The notes under the pieces: generated by a model
What the model was told of the DNA's origin: nothing
Seen by the model: only the letters and a program-made list of their open reading frames with translations
The model's database searches: none
Assembly (NCBI GenBank): GCA_963682025.1
Contig: OY821517.1
Coordinates: forward strand, 57,397,716-57,461,715
DNA from: Cordilura impudica
Lineage: Eukaryota; Arthropoda; Insecta; Diptera; Scathophagidae
Length of the DNA stretch: 64,000 nt
Direction of reading: 5' to 3'
Translations under genes and position numbers: made by a program
Shown: positions 11,583-22,387 of the stretch, one piece after another
Numbering within the stretch: the stretch's first letter is position 1
How the letters are laid out: each line of letters starts with the position of its first letter

Positions 11583-11960
11583 CTAGCAGATTTCAGCCCT
11601 CGAAATTCAAGTGCAAATCCTAGGAAATTTTATTTTTTCATAAAATAAAGACCCTAAAGGTATGCTCATCAATTATAGCCAATTCACAAATCAACACAAA
11701 AAAGCAAACTCCTTTTTGCTACAAACACATTAACAAATTTAATAAACACACACATAGCTTTGCATTATTTTATGTATGTGTTAGTAGCAACTTTAAATGC
11801 AATTTACTCAAAATAAAGGAAAAAATTTAAGAATCTGTAAATCTGGTGAACAGCTAAAAAGAAATACCTTTCAAACAATATACGTTTGGTTAAAATCGGG
11901 ATAAAACGGTGCAACAAAACATCCGTCACAAGAAATCGCCTAGCCTATTAATATTATAGA
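11583..11960 (-). mobile_element. Short Helitron, family 1
   Basis: A complete 378-bp copy from CTAG (11583) with hairpin CCCTCGAAATTCAAG to the 5' end AATATTATAGA at 11960. Flanks are A and T. Contains the family blocks GACCCTAAAGGTATGCTCAT and ACATACATAAAATAA in reverse. It gives the full length of this non-autonomous family. Confidence 0.88.
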
Positions 11961-12194
11961 TATGGTGTTTAAGTTTATTATTATATAATAATATTTAATT
12001 AACTTTCTTGAGGAAATATTTAGTTTTTATTTATAAAATATTGATTTTCGTAGACAGCCAAAAATTTTGTATGCATACAAATGTACTGATTTTTAACTTA
12101 TTTCATTAAAAATATTATACAGAATAAGCAGAACTGATTTTTTCGTGCAGACTTTCGCATTTTCTCAAACTATTTATTTTTTTAACAGCTACAC

Positions 12195-14900
12195 AGCTAA
12201 CTCTAACTCGAGTGGAAATCGTGTCATCGCAGTAAGAAAACCTTTTTAAACAAGCACAGCGAATGGTTAAATAGCAGTATATCTGTACAAAATTTTGATA
12301 TACCGACTACAAGTGGAACACAAAGTGTAAGAAAACCTGGTCGACCAAACAAAAACTTTGATTTTAGTGGGTTAAAATCTAAATCGAGGAAAGTGAAATT
12401 TTTAATTGCGGAAAATAGTTTAAGCGAGTTGACTCATGCTACCAATTTAAAACAAGTAAGAAAATTATAGTCGGTCTAGACCGACTATATGATACCCTAT
12501 ACCATGCTTTTATAAACCCTATCTCTTAGGCCCAACTAAAACTGGACATTGAAAATAAGCAAAAACCAAATTTGAGTGGGATTTTTATTATTTTTTTTGG
12601 CTGCAGATATGAAAAAGTTCATATCGGATGCTATATCTATAAAGGGACTAGGTCCAAAAATGGACCGATCCTGATCATGTTTGGTAAAGTCTCTTGTATT
12701 TTGCAAAAATATGTACAAACAAAATTTGAGAAGAATCAGTGCAATATTTTTGTTTTTTAATAGATTTAAGTGAAGATCGGGAAGCAGCTCTATATGGGGT
12801 CGAAGGGATCATTTTTGGACTACTCATTAGTGGATGTAATGAACGCATACAAACCCAATTTGAGTAAGATCTATATGACAATTTGGATCTTATGGCAATT
12901 TATGTCGATTTCATATGGGTAATTTGTATGGGGGCTAGGTCTGAACATGTACCGATTCTCACCAATTTCAACAGCGTTCATCCCATGGCCGATAAAAGCT
13001 TATATACCAAATTTCATCAAAATATATTCATATTTGCGACCTGCAGTTTGATTACAAGCTTTACATGGACACACAGACGGACGGACAGACGGACGGACAT
13101 TGTTAAATCAACTCATAAAGTGATTCTGATTCGATCGGTATAATTAAAGATGGGTCTAGGTCAAATATTTTTGGTTGTTACAAACAGCAGCACAAAGTCA
13201 TTATACCCAAACCACATAGTGGTATAGGGTATAATTAAGGCAATCAGGTAAAACGGATGCTGCTTCTATGCTTCGGAAATTGGTTTCGAGTCCTAAAAGG
13301 GCGACTAAGATCAAAAAGCCATTCCTAAAGCAGTTAAAGAAATACCCTATTATTCACCTGAAGAAGCTTTGGCCCTAATACATGGAGCGAAATTGAGCCA
13401 ACGCAGATCAGAAAATCTGCTAAAGCAAAAGACCTTAACATTTAGCCAGCATATGAACAAATAAAAAATGTCAAGGCATTGTATTATCCACCCAATGAAG
13501 ATTGCGTAATCACAGAATCAATGGCTGAAGTAAAGTTACAGTCAATTGTTGACTTGACCATAAAAAGACTAAGTTTAGTTCAATATGAAGTTTTGAGCGT
13601 TATTATTGTCGATGGAGTACTGAAAATAAGAAACGTAACAATGATTTTTAAATGGGGGTGTGATCGTAGCGGTGGACAAAGTCGTTATAAACAAAAAGCC
13701 GACACGGTGAATTTTGAAGACGCAAATCTCTTGGCAACTTCATTAGTGCCTTTACAAATGTTTGGATACAATGAAAGAAACAACATGGTAACATTATGGC
13801 AGAACCGAAGACTGTCATCGACCTCATATTGCAGGCCTATTAAATTCATATTAGCAAAGGAGACTGAGAAGTTAGTATAAGATGAATTCAAAAGTGGCCG
13901 CGATCAAATTTCAATAATTGTACCGACACTTGTTGAGTTTAACGGAACCGTGATTGAAGTTGCTCACATATTTGAAGAAACCATAGTCGATGGTAAAGTT
14001 TACAACATTTTGGCTTCCAACAAAGCCACTCAAAAATGTTATATTTGCCAAGCGACTTTTAAAGATATGAACAACTTAGAAGCTATAAGAAAACGAAAAA
14101 GCGATGCTGATAAATTTTCTTGGGTTTTATCTACACTACATGCCCAGATAAGATTAATGAAGTGTATTTTACACATTGCATATAGGCTAGATGTGCAGAA
14201 ATGACAATGCCGCAAGGCAGAAGAAAATGTGAATGTTGCGACCAGAAAAAACACATAATAGGCCTATTTAGGTCAAAAACAAGCTTACTACTAGACACCC
14301 CCAAACAAGGAGGTGGAAACAGCAATGATGGGAATAGTGCAAGAACATTTTTTTTAAAAATCTTGCAGTATCTGCTGAAATAACAGGTGTAAATAAAAAT
14401 CTAATTGAAAGGTTTTACGTTATACTACGGGCATTGACATCGGGATATGAGATCAACATTGACACATTTAAATCATATTGTGACGAAACCGCAGAATTAT
14501 ATGTATGTATCCTTATACAACTGGTACCCAATGCCGTTACTCTTCATAAGCTCTTATTATACGGGTCAGAAGTTATACAAAAATTTCTTCTTCCTGTCGG
14601 GCAAATGTCTGAAGAAGCCCAGGAGTCTCGACATTTAGGAAATTCCGTCTCGAATATTCACGAAAGGTGTCACGAAAGTTAACAAATACGGACATTCTTC
14701 ACAACTTGCTAATAAGCTCAGACCCAATTATAACGTCCTTAAATGCAGTTGAGAAGACACGAAAATCATCAATTGATCCAGCTGTTTTGAAATTATTACA
14801 GCCACCAAACACTAGTTCGATAACAGAAGAACAACAAAACAATAATAGTGATGACAATAGCAGTAATTCAGATGATACTACTGGCAGTGAATCTAACTAA
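12195..14900 (+). pseudogene. Transib (RAG1-like) transposase relic, split by a HINE
   Basis: Transib transposases are DDE enzymes and the ancestors of the RAG1 recombinase core. An N-terminal trace at 12230-12451 reads FLNKHSEWLNSS, RKPGRPNKNFDFSGLKSKSR and SLSELTHATNL. After the insert it resumes at 13234 with KTDAASMLRKLVSSPKRATK, then SPEEALALIHGAKLS. The core at 13479-13880 has FKWGCDRSGGQSRYKQK (matching the CDGMGD aspartate region of RAG1), LLATSLVPLQMFGYN and CRPIKFILAKET. At 13950-14130 are VDGKVYNIL and the zinc pair in CYICQATFKDMN. At 14434-14900 are LHKLLLYGSEVIQKFLLPVG, QMSEEAQESRH (catalytic glutamate region) and an acidic tail with a stop at 14900. Several frameshifts separate the blocks. 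Terminal inverted repeats were not located. Confidence 0.82.
12452..13233 (-). mobile_element. HINE copy E, inside the Transib relic
   Basis: Full-length 782-bp copy. The flanks are AATTTAAA on the left and ATTAAGGC on the right. Deleting exactly the element joins ...AAT TTA AAA TTA AGG... and leaves the Transib frame open across the junction, so nothing was duplicated or lost at insertion. The GTCC array contains one GTCT interruption. Confidence 0.9.
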
Positions 14901-15132
14901 ATTTGTATGATATAGTGTCAATTTCATTTTTTTTTTAATTTATCTTTATTTACAAATATATTCAGTAAAATTTAATTGATTTGTTTGCTTTAATAACGGT
15001 TTTTAAATTTTTAGCATATGCAATAATTTGAATTGTTTCCTATTAGTGTGTATGTGTTTCCAAAACCTTAAAAATAAAGCATACACTGAGAAACTAGACA
15101 AATTAACCTTTCCGAAGGTATATAACATACCT
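14901..15132. other. AT-rich spacer
   Basis: Between the Transib stop codon and the next transposon. Nothing coding; it may include the Transib 3' flank. Confidence 0.5.
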
Positions 15133-15384
15133 AACTAAAATTTAATACCTTCGATACTGTATTACCCGCAATATGTCAACCTCAGGAAAAAAATCACTTT
15201 TTTCTATAGAAATGTTGAAAAATTATTTTTTTTTTATTTAATTGTAATAATAATTAAATTAATATATAATAATAATAATAAAAATAAAAAAATAAAGAAT
15301 TTAATAAAATTTTATCATAATCACATTAGGTCCATTTATAACATAACTATTTTTTAAATTAACTTATTGTAGCTGATGAAGTAT

Positions 15385-17190
15385 TTAAGTTTTGTAAATA
15401 CCCAGTCTTTCATCCAGCTTATTAATCGCCTTTATTTGTTGCTTTTTTGCCAATCTTTTCTTGGCGTTACTAGGTTCAGCTGTTGATTTCGCTGCTGGTT
15501 TCTTTTTTGGCTTTGGAAAGAAATCACATTGAGTGGAGGCAGAAAGCTTGGGTCTTCCATCGACAAGCGGTAAAAGCATTGTTTTCAGCGGTGCCATCGA
15601 TTGTTATCGCAGCATCGAATCTGCTCTTCAGCGTTCTCAATGTTTTCTCATGATCCCCTTTGCTACTAAAAACTATTTTAGTTTCTTTACAATAATTCTT
15701 TGCCCAATGGAATAAAGCAGTCGCATCTAAGATGCGATCTTGATGATAGTACTGGAGGCTATACCTTCTCTACTGTAAATTTAGATTTTAGATATTTTAG
15801 TATTATCTTCTGGTACTCATAAACTGCAATGGTATCATGTTTTAAATTGTGGGATATGATTGTCACACTTTTCTGTTCCACTTTTTATACCCTATGCCAC
15901 TATATGGTTTGGGTATAATAACTTTGTGCTGCTGTTTGTAACTACCAAAAATATTTGACCTAGACCCATCTTCTATTATACCGATCGACTCAGAATCACT
16001 TACTGAGTTGTTTTAGCGATGTCCGCCCGTCCGTCCGTCCGTCCGTCTGTGTGTCCATGTAAAGCTTGTAATCAAACTACAGGTCGCAAATATGGGTATA
16101 TTTTGATGAAATTTGGTACGTAAGCTTTTATCGGCCATAGGATGAACGCTATTGAAATTGGTGAAATTCGGTTCATGTGGAGACCTAGTCCCCATACAAA
16201 TGACCCCTATGAAATCGACATAAATTGCCATAAGATCCAAATTATCATATAGATTTCAGTCAAATTGGGTTTGTATGTGTTTATTATATCCTCTAATCAG
16301 TAGTCCAAAAATAATCCCTATAGGACAAATCTTCGTCATAGGCCACATATAGAGCTTCTTCCCGATCTTCACTTAAATCTATCAAAAAACAAAAATATTG
16401 AACAGATTTTTGTCAAATTTGGTTTGTATATATTTTTTCAAAATGTAAGTGACCTTACCAAATTTGGTTAGGATCGGTCCATTTTTCGACCTAGTCCCAT
16501 ACAAATATAGCACCCGATATGAACTTTTTCATATGTGCAGCCAAAAAAATTAATAACAATGTCACTCAAATATGGTTTCTGCTCATTTTCTGTATCTAAT
16601 TAGTTGGACCGGAGAGATACGGTCTCTAAACCATGGTATAGGGTATCGGATAGTCGGTCGAGACCGACTATAATTTCTTACTTGTTCATCATGTAGTAAA
16701 TAACTACTGTGAATATAGTTGCTTGGTCGTTATTGAAGTAGAAGGCTTGTATGGCATCTTGAAGAACATATTTATAGATTTCTGCGAAATCATATGAAAT
16801 AACAGATTCACCAGACTTTGAATGTATCTTCAAATCCTTGAAGAATGACCATTGCTCTTTGACTAAAAAGTCATGGGTTCTCAAGTCTAGCAATGCTGTA
16901 CACATTTCTTCCACAAAATCTCCACATTTAAAATTATTGTTTTCAATGTGCATCTGTCAGTCGGAATCCAAGATTTAAATTTGACCTCCTCTATATATTC
17001 GCGATCAAATGAGTTGATTAAATTCTCTTTGATCAATGTGGTTTCCAGGCAACTTGAACTTCACTTCAGTAGCAAGAAGTTCTTTAATTATGACACATAG
17101 TCAATTTAAGGCAATCGTGGTATTCGTGTAAATCTTCTGGCGAGTCATCTATTAAGCACTTTAAGTTGATTTCCTTCAATATCAGTTTAA
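15385..17190 (-). pseudogene. Unclassified transposase relic, split by a HINE
   Basis: Minus-strand blocks, in order: SWIPTDRCTLKT (about 16960), EMCTALLDLRTHDFLVKEQW, GESVISYDFAEIYKYVLQDA, FNNDQATIFTVVIYY (to 16686), then after the insert SVTIISHNLKHDTIAVYEYQ (15860-15800), ILDATALFHWAKNYCKETKI and LKSRFDAAITIDGT. The block that should carry a second aspartate (DG..SQ.KN) and the SHGK..DG motif is missing: two distant pieces abut near 15760. The family is common in insect and cnidarian genomes as an unnamed TE protein. A DDD-type enzyme such as Sola is possible but not proven. Dead copy. Confidence 0.65.
15886..16685 (+). mobile_element. HINE copy F
   Basis: An 800-bp copy of the longer subfamily. 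The palindrome carries one central substitution (GGTCGAGACC in place of GGTCTAGACC). Flanks are T and T. It interrupts the transposase relic; removing it rejoins the frame to within one base in an A/T run. Confidence 0.88.
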
Positions 17191-17510
17191 GCAATAGCTG
17201 AACCTAGTAACGCCAAGAAAAGATTAGCAAAAAAGCAGCAAATAAAGGCGTTAAATAAGCTGGATGAAAGACTCGATATTTAAAAAGTGACAAAACTTAA
17301 ATACTTCATAAATTAATTAAAAAAATTGTTATGTTATAAATGAATTATTTATTTTTTTATTTTTATTATTATTATTGTTATATATTAATTTAATTATTAT
17401 TAGATAAATAAAAAAATTAATTTTCAACGTTTCTATAAAAAAAAGTGATTTTTTCCTGAGATTAACTTATTACGTGTATTACAGTATCGAAGGTATGAAA
17501 TTTTAGTTGA

Positions 17511-17740
17511 TTTGCGGAAAATTTTCCGAAAACAATTTCCCGAAAACAATTTCCCGAAAACAATTTCCCGAAATTACAATTTCCCGAACACAATTCCCCG
17601 AAATGACAATTTCTTGAAATTACAATTTCCCGAACACAATTTCCCGAAAATACAATTTCCCGAAATTACAATTTCCCGAAATACAATTTCCCGAACACAA
17701 TTTCCCGAAACTAGAATTTCCCAAAATTACTATTTCTTCA
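17511..17740 (+). repeat. Minisatellite of ACAATTTCCCGAAA units
   Basis: About 13-16 short units of 13-18 bp, core AATTTCCCGAA, with variable A-rich spacers. It starts at the outer edge of the right inverted arm of the preceding transposon. Confidence 0.85.
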
Positions 17741-17745
17741 AATAG

Positions 17746-18057
17746 CTTGTTGATGGCATTTCCGAAACAATACCATCAGAAATTCCGGCCGAATCGCGAG
17801 CAATCAGTTCATGACCACTTGATGTAAACCTCCGGGCAAGATCTTTCAGCTCATTAACGATTTTTTCTTTAGCAATTATGATTACAGGAGCACTGAAGGG
17901 TTAGATAAAATAAAAAATTAACCAAATTATATGTCTTACATTCTAGGAAGTGGTTTCATCGAGTTTAATAGAAAAACTCGTTTTCGGTAATCTTTATTTT
18001 AAAATATCTTAAAAACAAAAGCTGGCCTAGGCAAATGATAGGAACGGAAGATATAAC
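17746..18057. other. Non-coding spacer
   Basis: Mixed-composition sequence between the minisatellite and the mariner. No gene or repeat family is recognised. Confidence 0.45.
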
Positions 18058-18059
18058 TA

Positions 18060-19281
18060 AAGGGTCCGCCATCTAACCTTTTTTTTCAACTAGTGCTTAT
18101 TTCGTGAATGGTAACACTTAGCTCATGTTTGATTTGACAGATAATTAGTTTTATCCTTCCGCTGAACGAATATGGTTGTGTATACACTTGAACAAGGCTG
18201 GGAAATATTGCGACATTACTTTGAAAATCATGGTAATGTTGCAGAATGTGTGCGAAAATTGCGTACGGATTTTGGAAGAAGAGAAGCACCGTCAGCTCCG
18301 TATGTTCGTTATCTTGTGAAAAAAGTGAAAGAAACTGGCATCCTCATCGATAATCCAAAGCGTGAAAAGCAAAAAACAGTGCGTACACCCGAGAATATTG
18401 CTGCTGTGACAGAAAGTGTGCGTGAAGCGCCATCAACATCAATTCACGACGCGTCGTACTCAAGAATTGAACATTTCGGAGGCATCATTGAGACGAATTT
18501 TGCATAAAGACCTTGGTATGACACCATACAAAGTCCAATTGATTCAGGAGCTGAAGCCAACTGACCATCCAATGCGTTTTCGCTTCGCTAAGTGGGCCTG
18601 CGATCGACTTACAGAAGATGCCGATTTTGCCAAAAAAAATCATCTTTTCAGATGAAGTTCATTTTGATCTTGGCGGGTATGTAAACAAGCAAAATTGTCG
18701 CATTTGGGGCACAGAAAACCCGCACGCATACATTGAAAAGCCGACTGGCCGTTACAGTCAATGGCGATCGTTATCGGGCCATGTTGAACGAATTTTTGTT
18801 CACAAAAATTGAAGAGGAGGATATTGGCAACATTTGGTTTCAACAGGACGGTACTACGTGCCACGCAGCCGAAGCTACACTCGATGTTTTGCGCCCTGTT
18901 TTTGAAGATCGCATTATCAGCCGCAGAGCTGATGTCGTTTGGCCACCTCGGAGCAGCGATTTGACACCGTTGGACTATTATTTGTGGGGTGCCCTCAAAG
19001 ATAAGTGTTACGCCAACAAGCCAGAGACAATTGACGCTTTAAAGGACAATATTCGTGAAGCCATTGGTGAAATACAGCTACACACAATCCATAATGTGCT
19101 TAAAAATTGGACCGATCGTGTAGGCTACTGCATGGCCAGCCGAGGCAGCCATTTGAATGAAACTATTTTCCATTATTAACCGGAAGGATTGTACTTTCAA
19201 ATAAAAAAGAAATTTGAGATAATATTCAGTAGTTTTTTTTTATAGCAATTAAAAAAAAAAAAAGTTATTTGGCGGACCCTT
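18060..19281 (+). mobile_element. rosa-type (DD41D) mariner element with intact ends
   Basis: 1222 bp bounded by TA at 18058-18059 and 19282-19283. The inverted ends share AAGGGTCCGCCA perfectly and continue with TAAC and a T-run (about 25 of 28 positions). Length, TA target and one internal transposase frame fit the Tc1/mariner/IS630 superfamily. The spacing between the second and third catalytic aspartates is 41 residues, the signature of the rosa (DD41D) group first described in the fruit fly Ceratitis rosa. It inserted into or next to repeat family X. Confidence 0.85.
18172..19179 (+). pseudogene. rosa-type mariner transposase, frameshifted and internally deleted
   Basis: Starts at ATG 18172 with VYTLEQGWEILRHYF and a helix-turn-helix region (APSAPYVRYLVKKVKETG). 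The frame shifts near 18460 (SEASLRRILHKDLGMTPYKV), again near 18640 (IIFSDEVHFDLGGYVNKQN, first catalytic D) and again near 18750. At that point about 25-30 codons of the normal TVWCG region are missing. It ends with WFQQDGTTCHAAEATLDVL (second D), PPRSSDLTPLDYYLWGALKD (third D) and GSHLNETIFHY at 19179. The three shifts plus the deletion mean no active enzyme, although all three acidic residues survive. Confidence 0.88.
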
Positions 19282-19309
19282 TACATGGTTATAATATTTT
19301 AAGTAACGC

Positions 19310-20060
19310 TTTAAAAAATTCAACAGTACTTGAAATATTTTGGAGTTTTTGGAATAAATTGTCTTTTATTAGCTTGGGGTCATATGTGACCCCAATTCCA
19401 AAAGGGTTAATGGCGTCATATTATTTGTTTCCGAAACCCTAGGCTATTAAGATAAAATATAACATTTAAAAGTAGAGAACTGATTAATTTTTGATATAAA
19501 GAATTTAGAAAGATTACATTTATAGAATATTTTGCTCGAAATCCGCAAAAATAAAATCCTTGTCAAAAAAATTTTGCCATAGGGATTTACCTAAAAATTT
19601 ACACAGTTAATCTCTGACATGCATTTTATAACGCCCTAAAAAGACAGATCCATTTTTTTAAATTTTGTTTAAGAAAATTTCTTAAAACTTGAAAAAGGAG
19701 TTTTCAAAATTTTATCAAAAAATTTTCCATTTTCGGTCTGAATGCGCAATAGTCATATATAATCAATAATAATATCTGATTACTTATAAGTATAGGGACA
19801 AAAATTAAAATTATGGCTTTAATCAATTTCCCAAAGTTGAAAAAATGCTATCAAATTTTATGACCTAGTTTCTTTTTTTTTGGCACAAAATGGTCTGAGG
19901 CATTTGCTATTTCTTGGCGAATTTTTATATGATTTTGAATTTTTATAGCTTTTTGAAAAGATAATTTAGTACTGATCCCGATTCTTACAACAACTTATCG
20001 GAAAAATTAAACTATAGAACGAAATTTTCGTAAAATATCAAAAAAAGTCATTTTTGCAAT
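19310..20060 (+). repeat. Interspersed repeat family X, copy 2
   Basis: Contains GGTCATATGTGACC near 19378, CCAAAAGGGTTAATG, CCGAAACCCTAGGCTATTAAG and the downstream blocks of copies 1 and 3, but loses the terminal GGGCCACCCT part. It begins a few bases after the mariner right end, so the mariner probably inserted into an older, longer copy. Confidence 0.72.
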
Positions 20061-21049
20061 CGATTTCCGGCGCGACTTTTCTTTATCAGATTGTCGCCAA
20101 ACTTCACATTTATTAGTTTTATATTGAAAGGTAACAAACTGGACCCCGCCTATCCCCAAAATGGCAAATTTTAAAAATGTCCATATAACGTAGGACCCCC
20201 TCAAGTGATCAAGTTTCAAGCCATTTAAGCCCAAGCATTAAAATGAACAATAATCAAACCACGTTGTTGACTGACATTAATGGACAAAAATTCATAATGT
20301 TCAAATATTGAACACTGGTTTCAAAATAGTGCAAAATTCGCCCATTATAAACTAAAACAATAGCATAAGAGGCAGTTTTTAAACTCCAGCTGCGCGAAAT
20401 ATTAAATCAAAATAACGATCAAAACAATCATATTTCAACCTTCTGCATGATTTATTTGCGATTCCTGTAGTACATTTGATTATTGTATTTGCAATAAATC
20501 AGTTTTTAAGCTTAAACACGAATCATCTTATTTTAATCATTAAAAGGCTCAATAGGGCGATTTTTGTTAAAACAATCTTTCAAATGCTGACTGGGAGCCA
20601 GCCACTAATATCATCACAATTGCTTGTTGATTACTTGGATATGCGTGTTAAAAGCAAATTTCAATATTTAGTTTTTTTTTTTTTTTTTAATTAAAATTAT
20701 TGATTTCATATTGAATTCGAAGTGAATAAACTTAGACTTGATATAGCGGACGCTAAGGTTAAATGTTTCTATTTCTTATTTATGAAAACTGTCAAACTAG
20801 TCAAGTATTGATCACATGTCTTCGTAGCTTATGAGTATAAAACTATAATATGGATTCAACAGTATATTTACCTGAATAGCTAAATATACGAATCCCCTAA
20901 CCACTATTTATTCTACACCAAAAAGTTTATAATGCAATAATGTTAACTACTCAAACTAAATTGTACACGCAGAAAAAAGATTGTTTGAAATGCGGTTACA
21001 ACTCATAAAATTTGTTAAAGTAATAAAAATTGTGAATGTATCTCTTTAA
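20061..21049. other. Non-coding stretch
   Basis: No gene recognised. 20080-20260 has GGACCCCGCCTATCCCCAAA and GTAGGACCCCCTC, which look repeat-derived. The rest is AT-rich single-copy-like DNA. Confidence 0.45.
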
Positions 21050-21414
21050 TCTATAATATTAATAGGCTAGCCGATTTCTTGTGACTGATGTTTTGTTCTA
21101 CCGTTTTATACCGATTTTGACCAAACGTATATTATTTGAAAGGTATTTCTTTTTAGCCGTTTTGCAGATTTACAGATTTTTAAATTTTTTCCTTTGTTTT
21201 GAGTAAATTGCATTTAAAGTTGCTACTAACACATACATAAAATTATACAATGCTATGTATGTGTTTATTAAATCTGTTAATGTGTTTGTAATAAAAATGA
21301 GTTTGTTTTTGTGTTGATTTGTGAATTGGCTATAATTCATTAGGGTTTTTTTTTAGTGAAAAAATAAAATTTCCTAGAATTTGCGCTCGAATTTCGAGGG
21401 CTGGATTGTGCTAG
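21050..21414 (+). mobile_element. Short Helitron, family 1
   Basis: Complete 365-bp copy reading 5' TCTATAATATTAATAGGC ... ACTCGAATTTCGAGG-like hairpin (here GCTCGAATTTCGAGGGC) ... CTAG, with A on the left and T on the right. This is the canonical Helitron layout: TC start, hairpin about 10-12 nt before CTRR, insertion between A and T. No coding. Confidence 0.9.
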
Positions 21415-21896
21415 TATTTAAAAATACAAGAGATATTCTTTTATATATATCGTATACACAAAATTCATTTGAAATTATGGTATCTACACTAATACGAAAG
21501 TTCTGTTTACCAATCACTGTATTTTTACAAATTACTAAATTCATTTAGTTAAGGCAACCTAATAAAACCCACAATAATAATATGCTTCAATCAGAATTAT
21601 TGGCAATTGTAACCACTAATTCTATTTTAATAACATATTTCAAATCGAAAATATTTTAATATTTGGTTATAGTGATACATATACATATAATATTTCTATT
21701 AAGAAGTGTCTTTCGTTTATAAATAGAGAACACCAAAGAAACCCAAACTTTTAAAATGTTTTGGCATTTCTAATCGAAATTAAATTATTTGAATCAAATT
21801 CTGTTGTGAATACCAAAGTAAAAAATAAGAATATGATTAGCAGGACTGTATTTGTTGATTTAATTTGTCATACGTCAAAAAAAAAAAAAAAAAAAA
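21415..21896. other. Non-coding stretch
   Basis: AT-rich, ending in a 20-base A-run that abuts the next element. No gene recognised. Confidence 0.45.
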
Positions 21897-22180
21897 ACAA
21901 GAGTGTTAAATTCGGCTGTGCCGAATCTTTGATACCCTCCACCTCGGTTTGAGTATTGATAATAAATATAAACAAAATATTTGAAAAAGTAAACAATTTG
22001 TTAAACTTACTACCAAATTATTTCAGCAAATACAATGATTTTTTTTTGTAATTTTTGGAGGTATCTCTATATTTTACGGACATTATATGTACGGACATTA
22101 TATGGACTCGAATTGTTATAGGGATTAAGAATACAAATACTTTATGGGTTCGCAATTCATAACAACAGAATACCAATAGA
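21897..22180 (-). mobile_element. HINE-like element, second family (partial)
   Basis: Reads ACAAGAGTGTTAA, a perfect stem-loop ATTCGGC-TGT-GCCGAAT at 21910-21926, then GATACCCTCCACC. This is the same order as the main family's 3' end (ACAAG, palindrome, GATACCCTATACC) but with a different stem. The other half keeps GGACATTATATGGACTCGAA and AATACTTTATGGG, typical of the region just after a GTCY array. Confidence 0.65.
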
Positions 22181-22387
22181 AACAATAAAGAATAATCAGT
22201 GGTGGATACCTAAATAGGCTAGCTAGGCTGTAGCCTACGGCAGCAAATTTTCGTATGCGGCAAAATTTTGTAAGCGGAAAATTTTAAAAATATACAAATT
22301 TTTTAAAACAGAATTTATTTTTGCGGCGGCGAGAATAAAGTGTAAATTTGAAAGATATTTTGCAAATTTATTTATATATTAATCTAG

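Larger units (their letters stand above)
15133..17508 (-). mobile_element. DNA transposon with ~330-bp inverted arms, unclassified
   Basis: The left arm (15133-15480) and right arm (about 17195-17508) are inverted copies. Both begin AACTAAAATTT.ATACCTTCG and share ACTGTATTAC/ACTGTAATAC, CTCAGG, a T-rich block and a coding block (AEPSNAKKRLAKKQQIKA). Without the 800-bp HINE inside it the element is about 1.58 kb. The inner sequence encodes a decayed transposase on the minus strand. No clear TSD is visible. The same transposase family occurs at 38.2-42.8 kb. Confidence 0.7.

Noticed and set aside
15886..16685. HINEs considered as SINEs or ordinary MITEs
   Set aside because: There is no tRNA-like promoter boxes or poly(A) tail, no true terminal inverted repeats at the tips, and no TSD. 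The inverted repeats are subterminal and the target is T|T, which fits rolling-circle elements better.
17512..17745. 77-codon repetitive frame (FPEN.FP / ISRN)
   Set aside because: Translation of the TTTCCCGAA minisatellite.
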